This document shows positions 51,954 to 60,640 of a stretch of 64,000 bases of DNA, one piece after another. A program made the translations under genes and the position numbers. The stretch covers positions 2,790,001 to 2,854,000 of the forward strand of contig NZ_CP101824.1 in assembly GCF_024498195.1 (NCBI RefSeq). The letters are read 5' to 3'. Origin of the DNA: Halovivax cerinus. GTDB taxonomy: Archaea > Halobacteriota > Halobacteria > Halobacteriales > Natrialbaceae. Within the stretch, counting starts at the first letter, position 1. The number at the start of each line of letters is the position of its first letter. The notes under the pieces were generated by a model. That model was not told the origin of the DNA. It saw nothing but the letters and a program-made list of their open reading frames with translations, and did no database searches.

Positions 51954-53230
51954 GTAGGACAACATCTGAAGCAAAACGGGTCTTGCTAAATTCCCGCGAG
52001 ATAGAGATCCCAGCAGATTGGGACGTGGTAACGGTTGGAGACGTCTCTCAAAAGACCAAGGGGAAAAAGCCGGACGCTCTTTATGACAATCCAGCACAAG
52101 ATAGACTTCCGTACCTAACAATCGCTGCGTCTCAAGGCGAAGTAAGCCAGTGGGCTAATTCCGAGGATGGGAAACGCGCCTCTGATGATCATATTCTTAT
52201 GGTATGGGACGGAGCCAGTTCTGGAACCGTATTCAAATCTTTTGAGGGGATCATAGGCTCTACTCTTGCTGCCTTTGAGTTTGATGAAGGTGACCTTGAT
52301 AGTGACTTCGCATACTATTCTCTCAGCCATCATGAAGATCGAATCTCAGAACTATCAGAAGGTACTGGGATAACTCACGTTCCGCGTGATTTCACCCAGA
52401 TATTCCAGATATTGAAACCTCCACTTCTTGAGCAGCGCCGTATTGCTGGGATCCTCTCAAAGGTTGACGACCAAATAAAACTAACAAATGATATTATCAA
52501 AAAGGTAGAAGAATTGGAGAAGGGATTACTTCAAAACCTATTCAAACTATTTTTTGAGCAGGATTGCAAAACGATCCAACTTGGCCCTTTCTCCGTAACG
52601 ATCCCCTCCCATTGGAGTGTTGAAATGTTGGATGATCTAAATAAAGACGAATATCCGATATGTTATGGAGTATTAAAGCCCGGCGATTATCATGCGGATG
52701 GAGTTCAATTGTTAAATATCGAGGATATCACTGACACTGGTGAAGTGTTATCAGATTCCGTTCATAGAATCAGTGAAGAACTTCATGAGCAATACTCCCG
52801 GAGCGAGATCCAAGGGGGCGAGGTCGTTGTATCGGTGAAGGGAACTGTAGGGAGAGTCGTCCATCTTAATGACGATATTGAGAAATCCAATATTTCTCGG
52901 GATTTGGCAAGAATCACGCCGACTGAGCGTTTGGATCCACGTTGGTTGAGGTATTGCCTTTCTACGAAAATATATAAGGACTTAATAGAAGTGTATTCGA
53001 CGGGATCTACTCGAGCTTCTCTGAATATTGGAGACCTGCGAGAAATCCCGGTCGTCTGCCCACCTATTTCGGAGCAACTGGAAATATCTGATGTGATTGA
53101 AACTCTCGAATCCACCCTTGAATGTGAGAGGTATCGGAAACAAAAATTACAGAGTCTGAAACACGGGCTCATGCAGGACCTCCTCACCGGGAAAGTAAGA
53201 GTGAATGATATAACAGTCGAAGATAGTTAG
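51950..53230 (+). CDS. hsdS: Type I restriction-modification specificity subunit
   Basis: A 426-residue subunit that recognises the DNA target for both methylation and restriction. Two target-recognition domains (about 15-160 and 205-370) are each followed by a conserved helix: 'PPLLEQRRIAGILSKVDDQI' and 'PPISEQLEISDVIETLESTL', ending 'HGLMQDLLTGKVRV'. The gene is visibly more AT-rich than hsdM and hsdR around it, which fits exchange of specificity domains by horizontal transfer. The target sequence cannot be read from the protein. It overlaps hsdM by four bases. Confidence 0.95.
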   Translation: MSRTTSEAKRVLLNSREIEIPADWDVVTVGDVSQKTKGKKPDALYDNPAQDRLPYLTIAASQGEVSQWANSEDGKRASDDHILMVWDGASSGTVFKSFEGIIGSTLAAFEFDEGDLDSDFAYYSLSHHEDRISELSEGTGITHVPRDFTQIFQILKPPLLEQRRIAGILSKVDDQIKLTNDIIKKVEELEKGLLQNLFKLFFEQDCKTIQLGPFSVTIPSHWSVEMLDDLNKDEYPICYGVLKPGDYHADGVQLLNIEDITDTGEVLSDSVHRISEELHEQYSRSEIQGGEVVVSVKGTVGRVVHLNDDIEKSNISRDLARITPTERLDPRWLRYCLSTKIYKDLIEVYSTGSTRASLNIGDLREIPVVCPPISEQLEISDVIETLESTLECERYRKQKLQSLKHGLMQDLLTGKVRVNDITVEDS

Positions 53231-53236
53231 GGGATA

Positions 53237-56197
53237 ATGGCAGACGAGTACGGTTCGGTCGAACGCCCGGCCCTCGACACTTTGGCAACCCTCGGCTGGG
53301 AGGTTATCGACCAACAGCGCGAGACGTGGGACGACCCGCGCGAGACACAGACCAGCGCCGTGCTCGAACCCCGAATTCGCGCTGCCGTCGACAAGCTAAA
53401 TCCGTGGCTCTCGGAGAATAATTTGAATCGAGTCGTCCGCGAGATCCAGCAGGTCGCCGGGACGAGTACGATGCACGAGAACGAGCTCATCCACGAGAAG
53501 CTCGTCAAGCATACCTCTGTCGAGCAGAATCGGGGCTACGGCAAGAAACACCAGACGGTCGAGTACATCAATCACGATCGGCCCGAGACCAACGACTTCC
53601 TCGCGATCAACCAGTTCCCCGTTGAGGGCAAACACGAGACAATCCTCCCGGATATCGTGCTGTTCGTTAACGGCCTTCCACTGGGAGTGATCGAGTGCAA
53701 GGACCCGACGATCCAAGACCCGCGCTCGAAAGCGCTTGAGCAACTCACCCGCTACCAGAACGAACGCGAACAGACCGCCACCGAAGGAGCCGAGGAACTC
53801 TTTCGGTACAACCAGTTCTCCGTCGCGACGTGGCTCGACGGCGCCGTGATGGGCACCTACGGCACGCCCAAACGAGAGTACAAACCGTGGCGGGATCCGT
53901 ACCCCGTCGACGACGAGTATCTCGCCGACCAGTTCGGGTTCGACGAGTACCTCCCCGCGCAGTACCGCATGCTGTACGCACTGTTCGAGCCTTCGCGGTT
54001 ACTTGATCAACTGCGGAATTACACCGTCCACGAGAACAAGAAACAGGGGCGGATCAAAATGGTCGCGCGCTACCAGCAGTACCGGGCGGTCGAGAAGGCG
54101 CTTGCCCGGATCGAGAAGCGCCACCAGCGCGAAGTTCCCGGCGGGGTGGTCTGGCACACCCAAGGCTCGGGCAAATCGCTCACGATGCTCTTTCTCGCGC
54201 TCAAGCTCCGCCGGGAGATGGACGACCCCACACTCGTCCTCGTCACCGATCGCCACGCACTCGACACCCAACTGCACAACACCTTCGAACGCTGTGGCTT
54301 CCCGAACCCACACCAAGCCGGCGATATCGACGATCTACGCGAGAAGCTGGCGAACCACGCCGGCGAGACGATCACCACGCTCATCCAGAAGTTCCAACTC
54401 CACGAAGAGGAGTCGGGCGACTTCCCCGTCCTCTCCGAGGACAACGACATCTACGTGATGGTCGACGAGGCCCACCGCACGCAGTACAAACACCTCGCGA
54501 ACAACATGCGGACCGCCCTGCCCAACGCCTTCTACGTGGGCTTCACTGGGACGCCCATCGAGAAGGAGATGCGCGACACGCGCAAAACGTTCGGCAACTA
54601 CATCGACTCCTACACGATCGACAAGTCGCTTGAAGATAACACCACGGTCGAGATCCTGTATCAAGGCCGCCTCGCAGACATTCATCTGGACGGAACGGAT
54701 CTCGATCGCGTCTTTGACGGTCACACGGACGAGGAGAAAGCCGAGATCAAGAAACGCTACGCCCAACAGCGAGATCTGGCCGAGGCCCAGTCACGCATCG
54801 ACCGGATCGCGCTGGATATCATCGACCACTACGAGAACGAGGTCGCCCACCCGTTCAAAGGCATGGTCGTCACGACGAGCAAGCGCGCGGCGATCACGTA
54901 CAAAGAGACACTCGACGAACTCAACGGTCCCGAGTCGCGCGTCGTCATCTCACAGGGCCACAACGACCCCGAGGACGTCAAGCGCTGGGCACCGTCGGGG
55001 TCGGAACTCACCGACTACAAAGAAGAGTTCGTCAACCCCGAGGGCGACGTCGAACTGCTCATCGTCTGCGACATGCTCCTCACTGGGTTCGACGCCCCCG
55101 TCGCCCAAGTCATGTATCTGGACAAACCGCTGCGCGAACACAGTCTGCTGCAAGCCATCGCCCGCGTGAACCGTCCGTTCGCCGAGAAAAACTACGGGCT
55201 GGTGATCGACTACTACGGCGTTTCCGAAGATCTGCAAGAGGCCCTCGCGATGTTCAGCGAAGACGAGGTGGCCAACGCGATGGTCCCGCTGGAGGACAAA
55301 GAACCCGAACTCGAAGCCGCCCACAGCAAGGCGGTCTCCTTTTTCGACGACATCCACGACGAAGAGGCGTGTTTGCAGACGCTCGAACCCGAGGACACGC
55401 GTATCGAGTTCACCAACCAGTTCAAACGGTTCTCGACGCTGATGGACACCGTCCTCCCCGACCCGATGGCGAACCCGTACAAGGAGGACCTCGAACAGCT
55501 GAGTACGATCTACGGGCGGGCGAAAGAGCGCTTCCGCGACGACGAGATGAATCTGGAGGGCTGTGGCCAGCAGGTCCGTGAACTCATCCACAAGCACATC
55601 CGTACGTCGGGCATCGACGTGCTGAACGACGAGCCCGTCTCGGTGATGGACGAAGCCGAGTTCGACACGAAGCTTGATACGTTAGAGAGCGACGAAGCCA
55701 GAGCGAGCGAAATGCAACACGCAGTCACCCACGAGATCAACGTGCGTTTCGACGAAGACCCGGTCCACTACGGCTCACTGCGCGAACGAGTCGAGGAGTT
55801 GATCGAGGAGTATAAGCAAGGCCGACTCGACGAGATCGAGATTATCGAGGAACTCAACGGCGTGATGGACGAGATCCGCTCGCGCAAGCAACGGGCCCAC
55901 GAACACGGGTTCGAGGGGACCACGGAACTCTCGTTCTATCACTCGATCGCGGACGTCCTCGACACTGACGATCGGGAGGTCGATGACGAGCACCTCCTGG
56001 AGCTGACGGGCTCGATCGTCGGGAGTGTCGAAGACCTCGCGGAGATCGTCGAGTGGAAAGAGCGTGTTGGGGTCCAAAAAGAGATGCGCCAGCAGGTCCG
56101 TATTGAACTCTACAAGACGGATCTCGACTTGACTGACGACCAGCGCGACGAATTGACCAGCCGGATTATTCAGCTCGCCCGTGCCCACTACCAATGA
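53237..56197 (+). CDS. hsdR: Type I restriction endonuclease subunit R
   Basis: A 986-residue motor and nuclease subunit. The nuclease domain is near residues 60-200, with 'PDIVLFVNGLPLGVIECKDP' as the PD..ExK motif. The helicase follows: Walker A 'HTQGSGKSLTMLFLALK' (near 308), the Asp-Glu box 'YVMVDEAHRTQYKHLA' (near 410), 'YVGFTGTPIEKEMRD' (motif III), and 'LLIVCDMLLTGFDAPVAQVM' with 'LLQAIARVNRPF' (motifs V-VI). The C-terminal 250 residues are helical and bind HsdM/S. It cuts DNA lacking the host methyl mark after translocation. It starts six bases after hsdS and overlaps the protease gene. Confidence 0.96.
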   Translation: MADEYGSVERPALDTLATLGWEVIDQQRETWDDPRETQTSAVLEPRIRAAVDKLNPWLSENNLNRVVREIQQVAGTSTMHENELIHEKLVKHTSVEQNRGYGKKHQTVEYINHDRPETNDFLAINQFPVEGKHETILPDIVLFVNGLPLGVIECKDPTIQDPRSKALEQLTRYQNEREQTATEGAEELFRYNQFSVATWLDGAVMGTYGTPKREYKPWRDPYPVDDEYLADQFGFDEYLPAQYRMLYALFEPSRLLDQLRNYTVHENKKQGRIKMVARYQQYRAVEKALARIEKRHQREVPGGVVWHTQGSGKSLTMLFLALKLRREMDDPTLVLVTDRHALDTQLHNTFERCGFPNPHQAGDIDDLREKLANHAGETITTLIQKFQLHEEESGDFPVLSEDNDIYVMVDEAHRTQYKHLANNMRTALPNAFYVGFTGTPIEKEMRDTRKTFGNYIDSYTIDKSLEDNTTVEILYQGRLADIHLDGTDLDRVFDGHTDEEKAEIKKRYAQQRDLAEAQSRIDRIALDIIDHYENEVAHPFKGMVVTTSKRAAITYKETLDELNGPESRVVISQGHNDPEDVKRWAPSGSELTDYKEEFVNPEGDVELLIVCDMLLTGFDAPVAQVMYLDKPLREHSLLQAIARVNRPFAEKNYGLVIDYYGVSEDLQEALAMFSEDEVANAMVPLEDKEPELEAAHSKAVSFFDDIHDEEACLQTLEPEDTRIEFTNQFKRFSTLMDTVLPDPMANPYKEDLEQLSTIYGRAKERFRDDEMNLEGCGQQVRELIHKHIRTSGIDVLNDEPVSVMDEAEFDTKLDTLESDEARASEMQHAVTHEINVRFDEDPVHYGSLRERVEELIEEYKQGRLDEIEIIEELNGVMDEIRSRKQRAHEHGFEGTTELSFYHSIADVLDTDDREVDDEHLLELTGSIVGSVEDLAEIVEWKERVGVQKEMRQQVRIELYKTDLDLTDDQRDELTSRIIQLARAHYQ

Positions 56198-56931
56198 GGC
56201 AAATGCGTCAGTTCCACATCGGCCAGACGATGGTCCCTTACGAGATCGATTGGTCAGCCGATCGCGAAACGATCAATCTCGCAATCGACGATACGCTCAC
56301 CGTCACGGTCACGGCACCGATGGAAGCTTCGTACGACGATATCGAGGAGACGCTGGAGGCAAAACAGGAATGGCTACTGGAGAAACTCTATGGCCTATCG
56401 GAGCAATCCGGCCCTCCGTATCCGAAGGAGTTCCTAAGTGGGGAGAAACTCACCTACCGCGGCCGAGAGTACCCGCTGCATGTCGAGGAATCGGATGTTC
56501 GTCAGCCCGAACTGTTTTTTGATGGGGATACGTTTACGCTCTCCGTCCATAGCTATGATGCACCGTCGGATCACGTGAGCGTCCGTCGTAAACGCCAAGC
56601 TGTAGTCGACTGGTACGTTGATCGGGCCAAAGCGGACCTCCAACAGCGTTGTAACCGGTACCAATCGAACGTTGGTGCCACAAAGATCACCGTAGATGTG
56701 TGTGAACTGTCCGGGAGGTGGGGTGAGTACGAAAACGGGGTAGTTCGATTGAACTGGCGATTAATTCTGGCACCAGTTCGGATCCAGGACTATGTAGTCA
56801 TTCACGAATTAGTACATTCGACACATTCCGACCATACGGATGGATTCTGGAACGCCGTGGGATCGCTACTTCCAGATTACGAGGAACGGAGAGAGTGGCT
56901 CCGTGTGAACGGTCGAACCCTCTCAATTTAA
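56194..56931 (+). CDS. YgjP/DUF45-type zinc metalloprotease-like protein of the RM operon
   Basis: A 245-residue protein of the YgjP/WLM (DUF45) family. The zinc motif 'YVVIHELVHSTHSDHTDGFWNAV' in parts shows HELVH with a third His in 'HTDGFW', the normal arrangement. The N-terminal part ('AIDDTLTVTVTAPMEASYDD') is the beta-rich domain of the family. DUF45 genes often end type I RM operons in bacteria and archaea; a role in controlling restriction by proteolysis is suspected but not shown. Its ATG overlaps the hsdR stop (ATGA). An internal ATG at 56203 is also possible. Confidence 0.85.
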   Translation: MRQMRQFHIGQTMVPYEIDWSADRETINLAIDDTLTVTVTAPMEASYDDIEETLEAKQEWLLEKLYGLSEQSGPPYPKEFLSGEKLTYRGREYPLHVEESDVRQPELFFDGDTFTLSVHSYDAPSDHVSVRRKRQAVVDWYVDRAKADLQQRCNRYQSNVGATKITVDVCELSGRWGEYENGVVRLNWRLILAPVRIQDYVVIHELVHSTHSDHTDGFWNAVGSLLPDYEERREWLRVNGRTLSI

Positions 56932-57007
56932 ACTACGTTCACTTTCACTCTGGGTAGATAGCTCTTATATTCTAAGATGTCGAAGAACCTATCTGTGATT
57001 CAAATTT

Positions 57008-57910
57008 ATGAATCGAAGGGCCTTTTTACGAACCTCACCGGGCCTTGTGGGCATGGGTATCGCTAACAGTCCCGTTGGTGCTAATGGTTCCGCGAGATCC
57101 GATGTTGCGGAATTTTTCGAACCGCTTCGCAGCATGGACAGAGAAGAAATTGACCAGACTATATTGAATTGTGCAAATGGACTGTGTATAGACAGTTTAC
57201 AATCAGATGTCCCTCTCAGTGCCATTGAAGAAAATTCTGAAAAGGTGAACTCCCACCTCCGTAGAATCAGATTTGGGATCAGAATACTCAATGAACAGAA
57301 TCTCACCACCGTTATCGAGGAGTCGATGGTTCAGGAACACGAGAATATTGCTAGACGAACTACTCGGTTTATTCCCCTCATCGGGAGTTTCAATCGCTTG
57401 CAGTCAGTAGCGTGTGAAGTTTCCACCCAACCCAATGAAAACTCTGTTCGGAAATTCCTTTACGCAAGTATCGCCTTCGGGTTGGAGGTCTCGCTTTGGC
57501 AATCCACAGTTCCGTATCAAATGGCCTGGAGAGGGGTCCGGTTTACATCTACTCGAACTTTCCTAAGGTATGCAGATAAAGGGTGTAATGGCTGCATTGC
57601 CTTTGTAATGAGTGAACTCCACTGGGCAATTAGAGCAGTACCATACGAGATCTCTTCGGATAATAACGTCGAATTTGTTTTTACTGAATTACAACAACTC
57701 CATGCAGAAGCAAAAAACCACGAATCAATCGATTGGAGTTTCAACAAGTCTAAATCCGATATTCACAATCTTATTGGTAACACCAGTATCGATGGCATCG
57801 GTGGCGGTGGCGTCGCTCCAATAACTGCGCATCCCTCAGAGGGTGGGCCCTCAAATGGGTTTATAGCAATCATCGTATGTATATTGTTATATATATGGGT
57901 AAAAAATTAG
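57008..57910 (+). CDS. AT-rich Tat-signal hypothetical protein with C-terminal membrane tail
   Basis: A 300-residue protein I do not recognise. 'MNRRAFLRTSPGLVGMGIA' is a twin-arginine signal. The mature part is helical ('VNSHLRRIRFGIRILNEQNL', 'LYASIAFGLEVSLWQSTVPY', 'FVMSELHWAIRAVPYEI'), with a Cys pair in 'KGCNGCIAFV'. A Gly-rich linker then leads to one hydrophobic helix 'GFIAIIVCILLYIWVKN' at the very C-terminus, so it may be held at the outside by its tail. Base composition is strongly AT-rich against the chromosome, as in transferred genes. It follows the RM operon by 76 bases and could be a passenger of that island. Confidence 0.6.
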   Translation: MNRRAFLRTSPGLVGMGIANSPVGANGSARSDVAEFFEPLRSMDREEIDQTILNCANGLCIDSLQSDVPLSAIEENSEKVNSHLRRIRFGIRILNEQNLTTVIEESMVQEHENIARRTTRFIPLIGSFNRLQSVACEVSTQPNENSVRKFLYASIAFGLEVSLWQSTVPYQMAWRGVRFTSTRTFLRYADKGCNGCIAFVMSELHWAIRAVPYEISSDNNVEFVFTELQQLHAEAKNHESIDWSFNKSKSDIHNLIGNTSIDGIGGGGVAPITAHPSEGGPSNGFIAIIVCILLYIWVKN

Positions 57911-57985
57911 ATTGACATACTAATAGACGCAAAATGTCCGATTTTTGGTTGTGGGTCCAAAACTGAAATAGAATCGCGAATAGAA

Positions 57986-58231
57986 TTACCCCTGTTCAGC
58001 GTGCTCCTTCACTCCCTCAGAAAACTCGGACAAATTCATCGCTGCGGCGCAGTGTTCACAGCAGTACCGAACGGACGTTCCGTAGGTCTTCGACAGCATC
58101 CTCGGCGGTTCAACGGAAACCCGGAAGAGGACGTCTGGATCCACGTCGCGATCACACCGGTAGCACTCGCGCGTGCGAGGCCCCTCGCCGCTGGCCCTGC
58201 TCGTGGCGGTCGCTTGATCGACGGATCTCAT
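57986..58231 (-). CDS. Small zinc-finger protein (DUF7576-like)
   Basis: An 81-residue protein with two CxxC pairs, 'RECYRCDRDVDPD' and 'VRYCCEHCAAAMN', which should bind one zinc. The text around them ('FRVSVEPPRMLSKTYGTSV') resembles the haloarchaeal DUF7576 zinc-finger group. Its role is unknown; such proteins may bind DNA or other proteins. The gene has normal high-GC composition and is convergent with the AT-rich Tat gene. Confidence 0.75.
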   Translation of the reverse strand: MRSVDQATATSRASGEGPRTRECYRCDRDVDPDVLFRVSVEPPRMLSKTYGTSVRYCCEHCAAAMNLSEFSEGVKEHAEQG

Positions 58232-58797
58232 CCGAGATCACCACGGTACGGTCCTACTGACCACCCGGTGGATCTCGGCCCCCAATCCCGGGAATCGAAA
58301 GCGAACGACGGACAGCGTTTCGACTCTCTGAACCGAGAGCGGGCGAGACCTTTTTGATGCGGTGGTGTGTACGCAATCATGGTTGACAAATCCGGTTCCG
58401 GATTTGGAAACCACGTCTCGGGTGTCACAACCACCCGGGGCATTTCTCGCAGCCCCCATAGCGGAGTCCGTGGCTTCCGTGCGGATGATTGACGTGACGG
58501 GTAATATAGTTACCGATGGTGTGTGGAATTTTAGTCCTGGATCTATAGTTCATCCTGATCCTGCCCACGAATGGGGCCGCGGTCTCCTTCCACCACGCTG
58601 CACCGCTGCAGACCTGCGTCTGACGAACGCGAATCCGTTCGAATCGGTCGGTCGGATGGTTCGGGCCTCCCTTCGAACAGCCCAGTACGGAGTACGACGG
58701 TAAAAAGAATTAATAGTGGTTGAAATAAAATTAGAACCAATGTCAGAGTGGCGTCTGAGTCGGGTCGAACGCACCCAGAATCCGGAGGACGTCGTCG
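58232..58797. other. Long intergenic region with inverted repeats
   Basis: No convincing gene in 565 bases. Two inverted repeats stand out: 'CAAATCCGG' and 'CCGGATTTG' separated by two bases (58387-58406), and 'CGGGTG' with 'CACCCG' separated by seven (58419-58437). They could be a double hairpin or operators. An AT-rich patch at 58690-58740 ('AAAAAGAATTAATAGTGG') just before the toxin gene is a likely promoter for it. Confidence 0.5.
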
Positions 58798-60009
58798 ATG
58801 GGTAACCGCAAGCGTCGCCGACGTCGATCTCGGCGGTCGTCGAAGACGGACGAGCGCGAGTCGAACGAAGCGTCCCGGTCGCGCCGGCATGCTCGATCCG
58901 AGTCGGCCGACGCGATGGCACCCGGCCCGATTGGGGTGCCAGTGATAGGAGCCGGACAGCAGACGCGCGACGAACCGGTCTCGCTCGGCCCGGCGGCGAG
59001 CAAACGTGCGTCCGAACTCATCGCCGAGTTCCAGAATCGCCCCGATGAGATTCCGATCGACAACAACCGTCAGAATCTGGCGTCGCTCCAGCGCAACATG
59101 GACGCCCACGAGGCGACGGGACCGGCCGGCGACGCCGGGGTGCCCGACTCCGTTCGTGACGTGATTTCCTCGTCGGGGCACTCACTCGACGCGTCGATCC
59201 AGCGCGCGATGGAGGATCGCATGGGCGACTCGTTCAGTGACGTCCGGATTCACACCGGACCGACGGCTGCGAACGCCTGCGAGGCCATCAACGCGCGGGC
59301 GTTTACGGTCGGGAATCACATCGCGTTCAACGCGGGCGAGTACGACTCCGAGAGCCCGGAGGGACAGCACCTATTGGCGCACGAACTGGCGCATGTCCGC
59401 CAGCAGACCGGCGGCGCACTCTCGATGATGCCGCAGGCGAACGTCGAGTTGGAGATCGACCCCGATCCACAACTCGAACGCGAAGCCGAGGAGACCGCCC
59501 AGCGGGTGATGGACGGCTGCGAACTGGGGATTCAGCGGCTCTCCGGAGCCGAGGTCCACGTCCAGCGATTTCCTTGGGACCAGAGTAATCTGGATGCGTT
59601 TGATGAGGGTGGCTACGACAACGAGGAAGATGAGGGACTTGGCCATCCAATTAAAAATTGCGCGGCGAGATTTGGCACGGCAAAACGTAAAGATTACAGA
59701 AAAACGTTTTTCGAATATTATCCGCACCTGAAGGGTGAGGTCGAAGTTCATCATGCAGTTGAGCAACAAACCCTGCGGCGGTATCCAGACGTGGTGTCTG
59801 AAGCAGAAATCCATTCGTTAGAAAATTTGCGCGGGATCCCCAACCAGAAGCGAGGCCAGTTACACAGGGGAAAAATACGCCAGGAATGGGATCTCTTCTA
59901 TAAAAAGATGGATTCCCGTGATGAAGAGGTCACGAAGAAGAAACTTCTCGACAAGGCTACGGAAATCGATAACGAGTATAGGGAAGAATTCGTTCCGGCG
60001 GTGAGATAA
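58798..60009 (+). CDS. Polymorphic toxin: eCIS-core (DUF4157) protein with HNH-like C-terminal domain
   Basis: A 403-residue protein. Residues 1-35 are Arg/Ser-rich. The eCIS-core domain (about 118-205) reads 'DASIQRAMEDRMGDSFSDVR', 'IHTGPTAANACEAINARAFT', 'HIAFNAGEY' and ends in a zinc-protease-like motif 'LLAHELAHVRQQTGG' (HELAH, 195-199). After a conserved linker (210-257, 'LEREAEETAQRVMDG', 'AEVHVQR') the tip changes: 'EVHHAVEQQTLRRYP' and 'HSLENLRGIPNQKRGQLHRG' resemble the HNH/Endo VII-like nucleases of toxins. The eCIS-core marks cargo of contractile injection systems and other delivery routes. A likely immunity gene starts one base after the stop. The tip is AT-richer than the body. 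Confidence 0.8.
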   Translation: MGNRKRRRRRSRRSSKTDERESNEASRSRRHARSESADAMAPGPIGVPVIGAGQQTRDEPVSLGPAASKRASELIAEFQNRPDEIPIDNNRQNLASLQRNMDAHEATGPAGDAGVPDSVRDVISSSGHSLDASIQRAMEDRMGDSFSDVRIHTGPTAANACEAINARAFTVGNHIAFNAGEYDSESPEGQHLLAHELAHVRQQTGGALSMMPQANVELEIDPDPQLEREAEETAQRVMDGCELGIQRLSGAEVHVQRFPWDQSNLDAFDEGGYDNEEDEGLGHPIKNCAARFGTAKRKDYRKTFFEYYPHLKGEVEVHHAVEQQTLRRYPDVVSEAEIHSLENLRGIPNQKRGQLHRGKIRQEWDLFYKKMDSRDEEVTKKKLLDKATEIDNEYREEFVPAVR

Positions 60010-60010
60010 C

Positions 60011-60451
60011 ATGTGTGCCTTTTATTCAATTCATCCAGAGGTCGCAGGTGGATTAGGAGAGAGAACCGAGATGGATACGACTCGAAGCCCACCGGAAGTT
60101 CATACACTTCACTATGAATTCGATGGGTGGCTGGGCGACGATCTACTAAGCTCTCATCCCTGCTACATCGTGAGCGAGCAACTGAAAAGAGTACTCGAGT
60201 CGAGCAAGTTGACAGGGTTTAGACTTGACGACGTGTGTACCTCAAAATCTGACCAGTTCAAGGAGTTGCAATCTACCAAAGAATTGCCCACGTTCTATTG
60301 GTTAAAGGTCGAGGGGGAGCCAGGGAGTGATGATTTTGGAATTTCTGATAAGTACGAACTGATCGTTTCTGACGCTGCGCTCGACCTGATGAACGACAAC
60401 ACTCTCGAACAAGCAATGATAGAAGAATACGAACCGGAAGAGGAGACGTAG
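60011..60451 (+). CDS. Putative immunity protein for the HNH-like toxin
   Basis: A 146-residue acidic cytoplasmic protein directly downstream of the toxin (one base gap). 'YEFDGWLGDDLLSSHPCYIV', 'SKLTGFRLDDVCTSKSDQF', 'LPTFYWLKVEGEPGSDDFGI' and 'ELIVSDAALDLM' look like a compact alpha/beta immunity protein; I cannot name the family with certainty. The function is inferred from position and size, as toxin-immunity pairs are usually adjacent. The start may be 60011 or 60071 ('MDTTRSPPEVH', with a GGAG upstream). Base composition is AT-rich like the toxin tip, so the two moved together. Confidence 0.65.
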   Translation: MCAFYSIHPEVAGGLGERTEMDTTRSPPEVHTLHYEFDGWLGDDLLSSHPCYIVSEQLKRVLESSKLTGFRLDDVCTSKSDQFKELQSTKELPTFYWLKVEGEPGSDDFGISDKYELIVSDAALDLMNDNTLEQAMIEEYEPEEET

Positions 60452-60640
60452 TTCCTACGCCTGAGTACTCTCCCGTTTCAACGCACCGTGGTGATCCCGA
60501 GCAGACGCTAGTCGCGGGGACCGCCGTGTCGGGTCGTGAGGTAACATTACCCGGCCTTCACGGTCGGGACCCACATCGCGTTCAACGCGGGCGAGTACGA
60601 TCCGGAGAGTGCTGAGGGCCAGCATCTTCTGGCGCACGAG

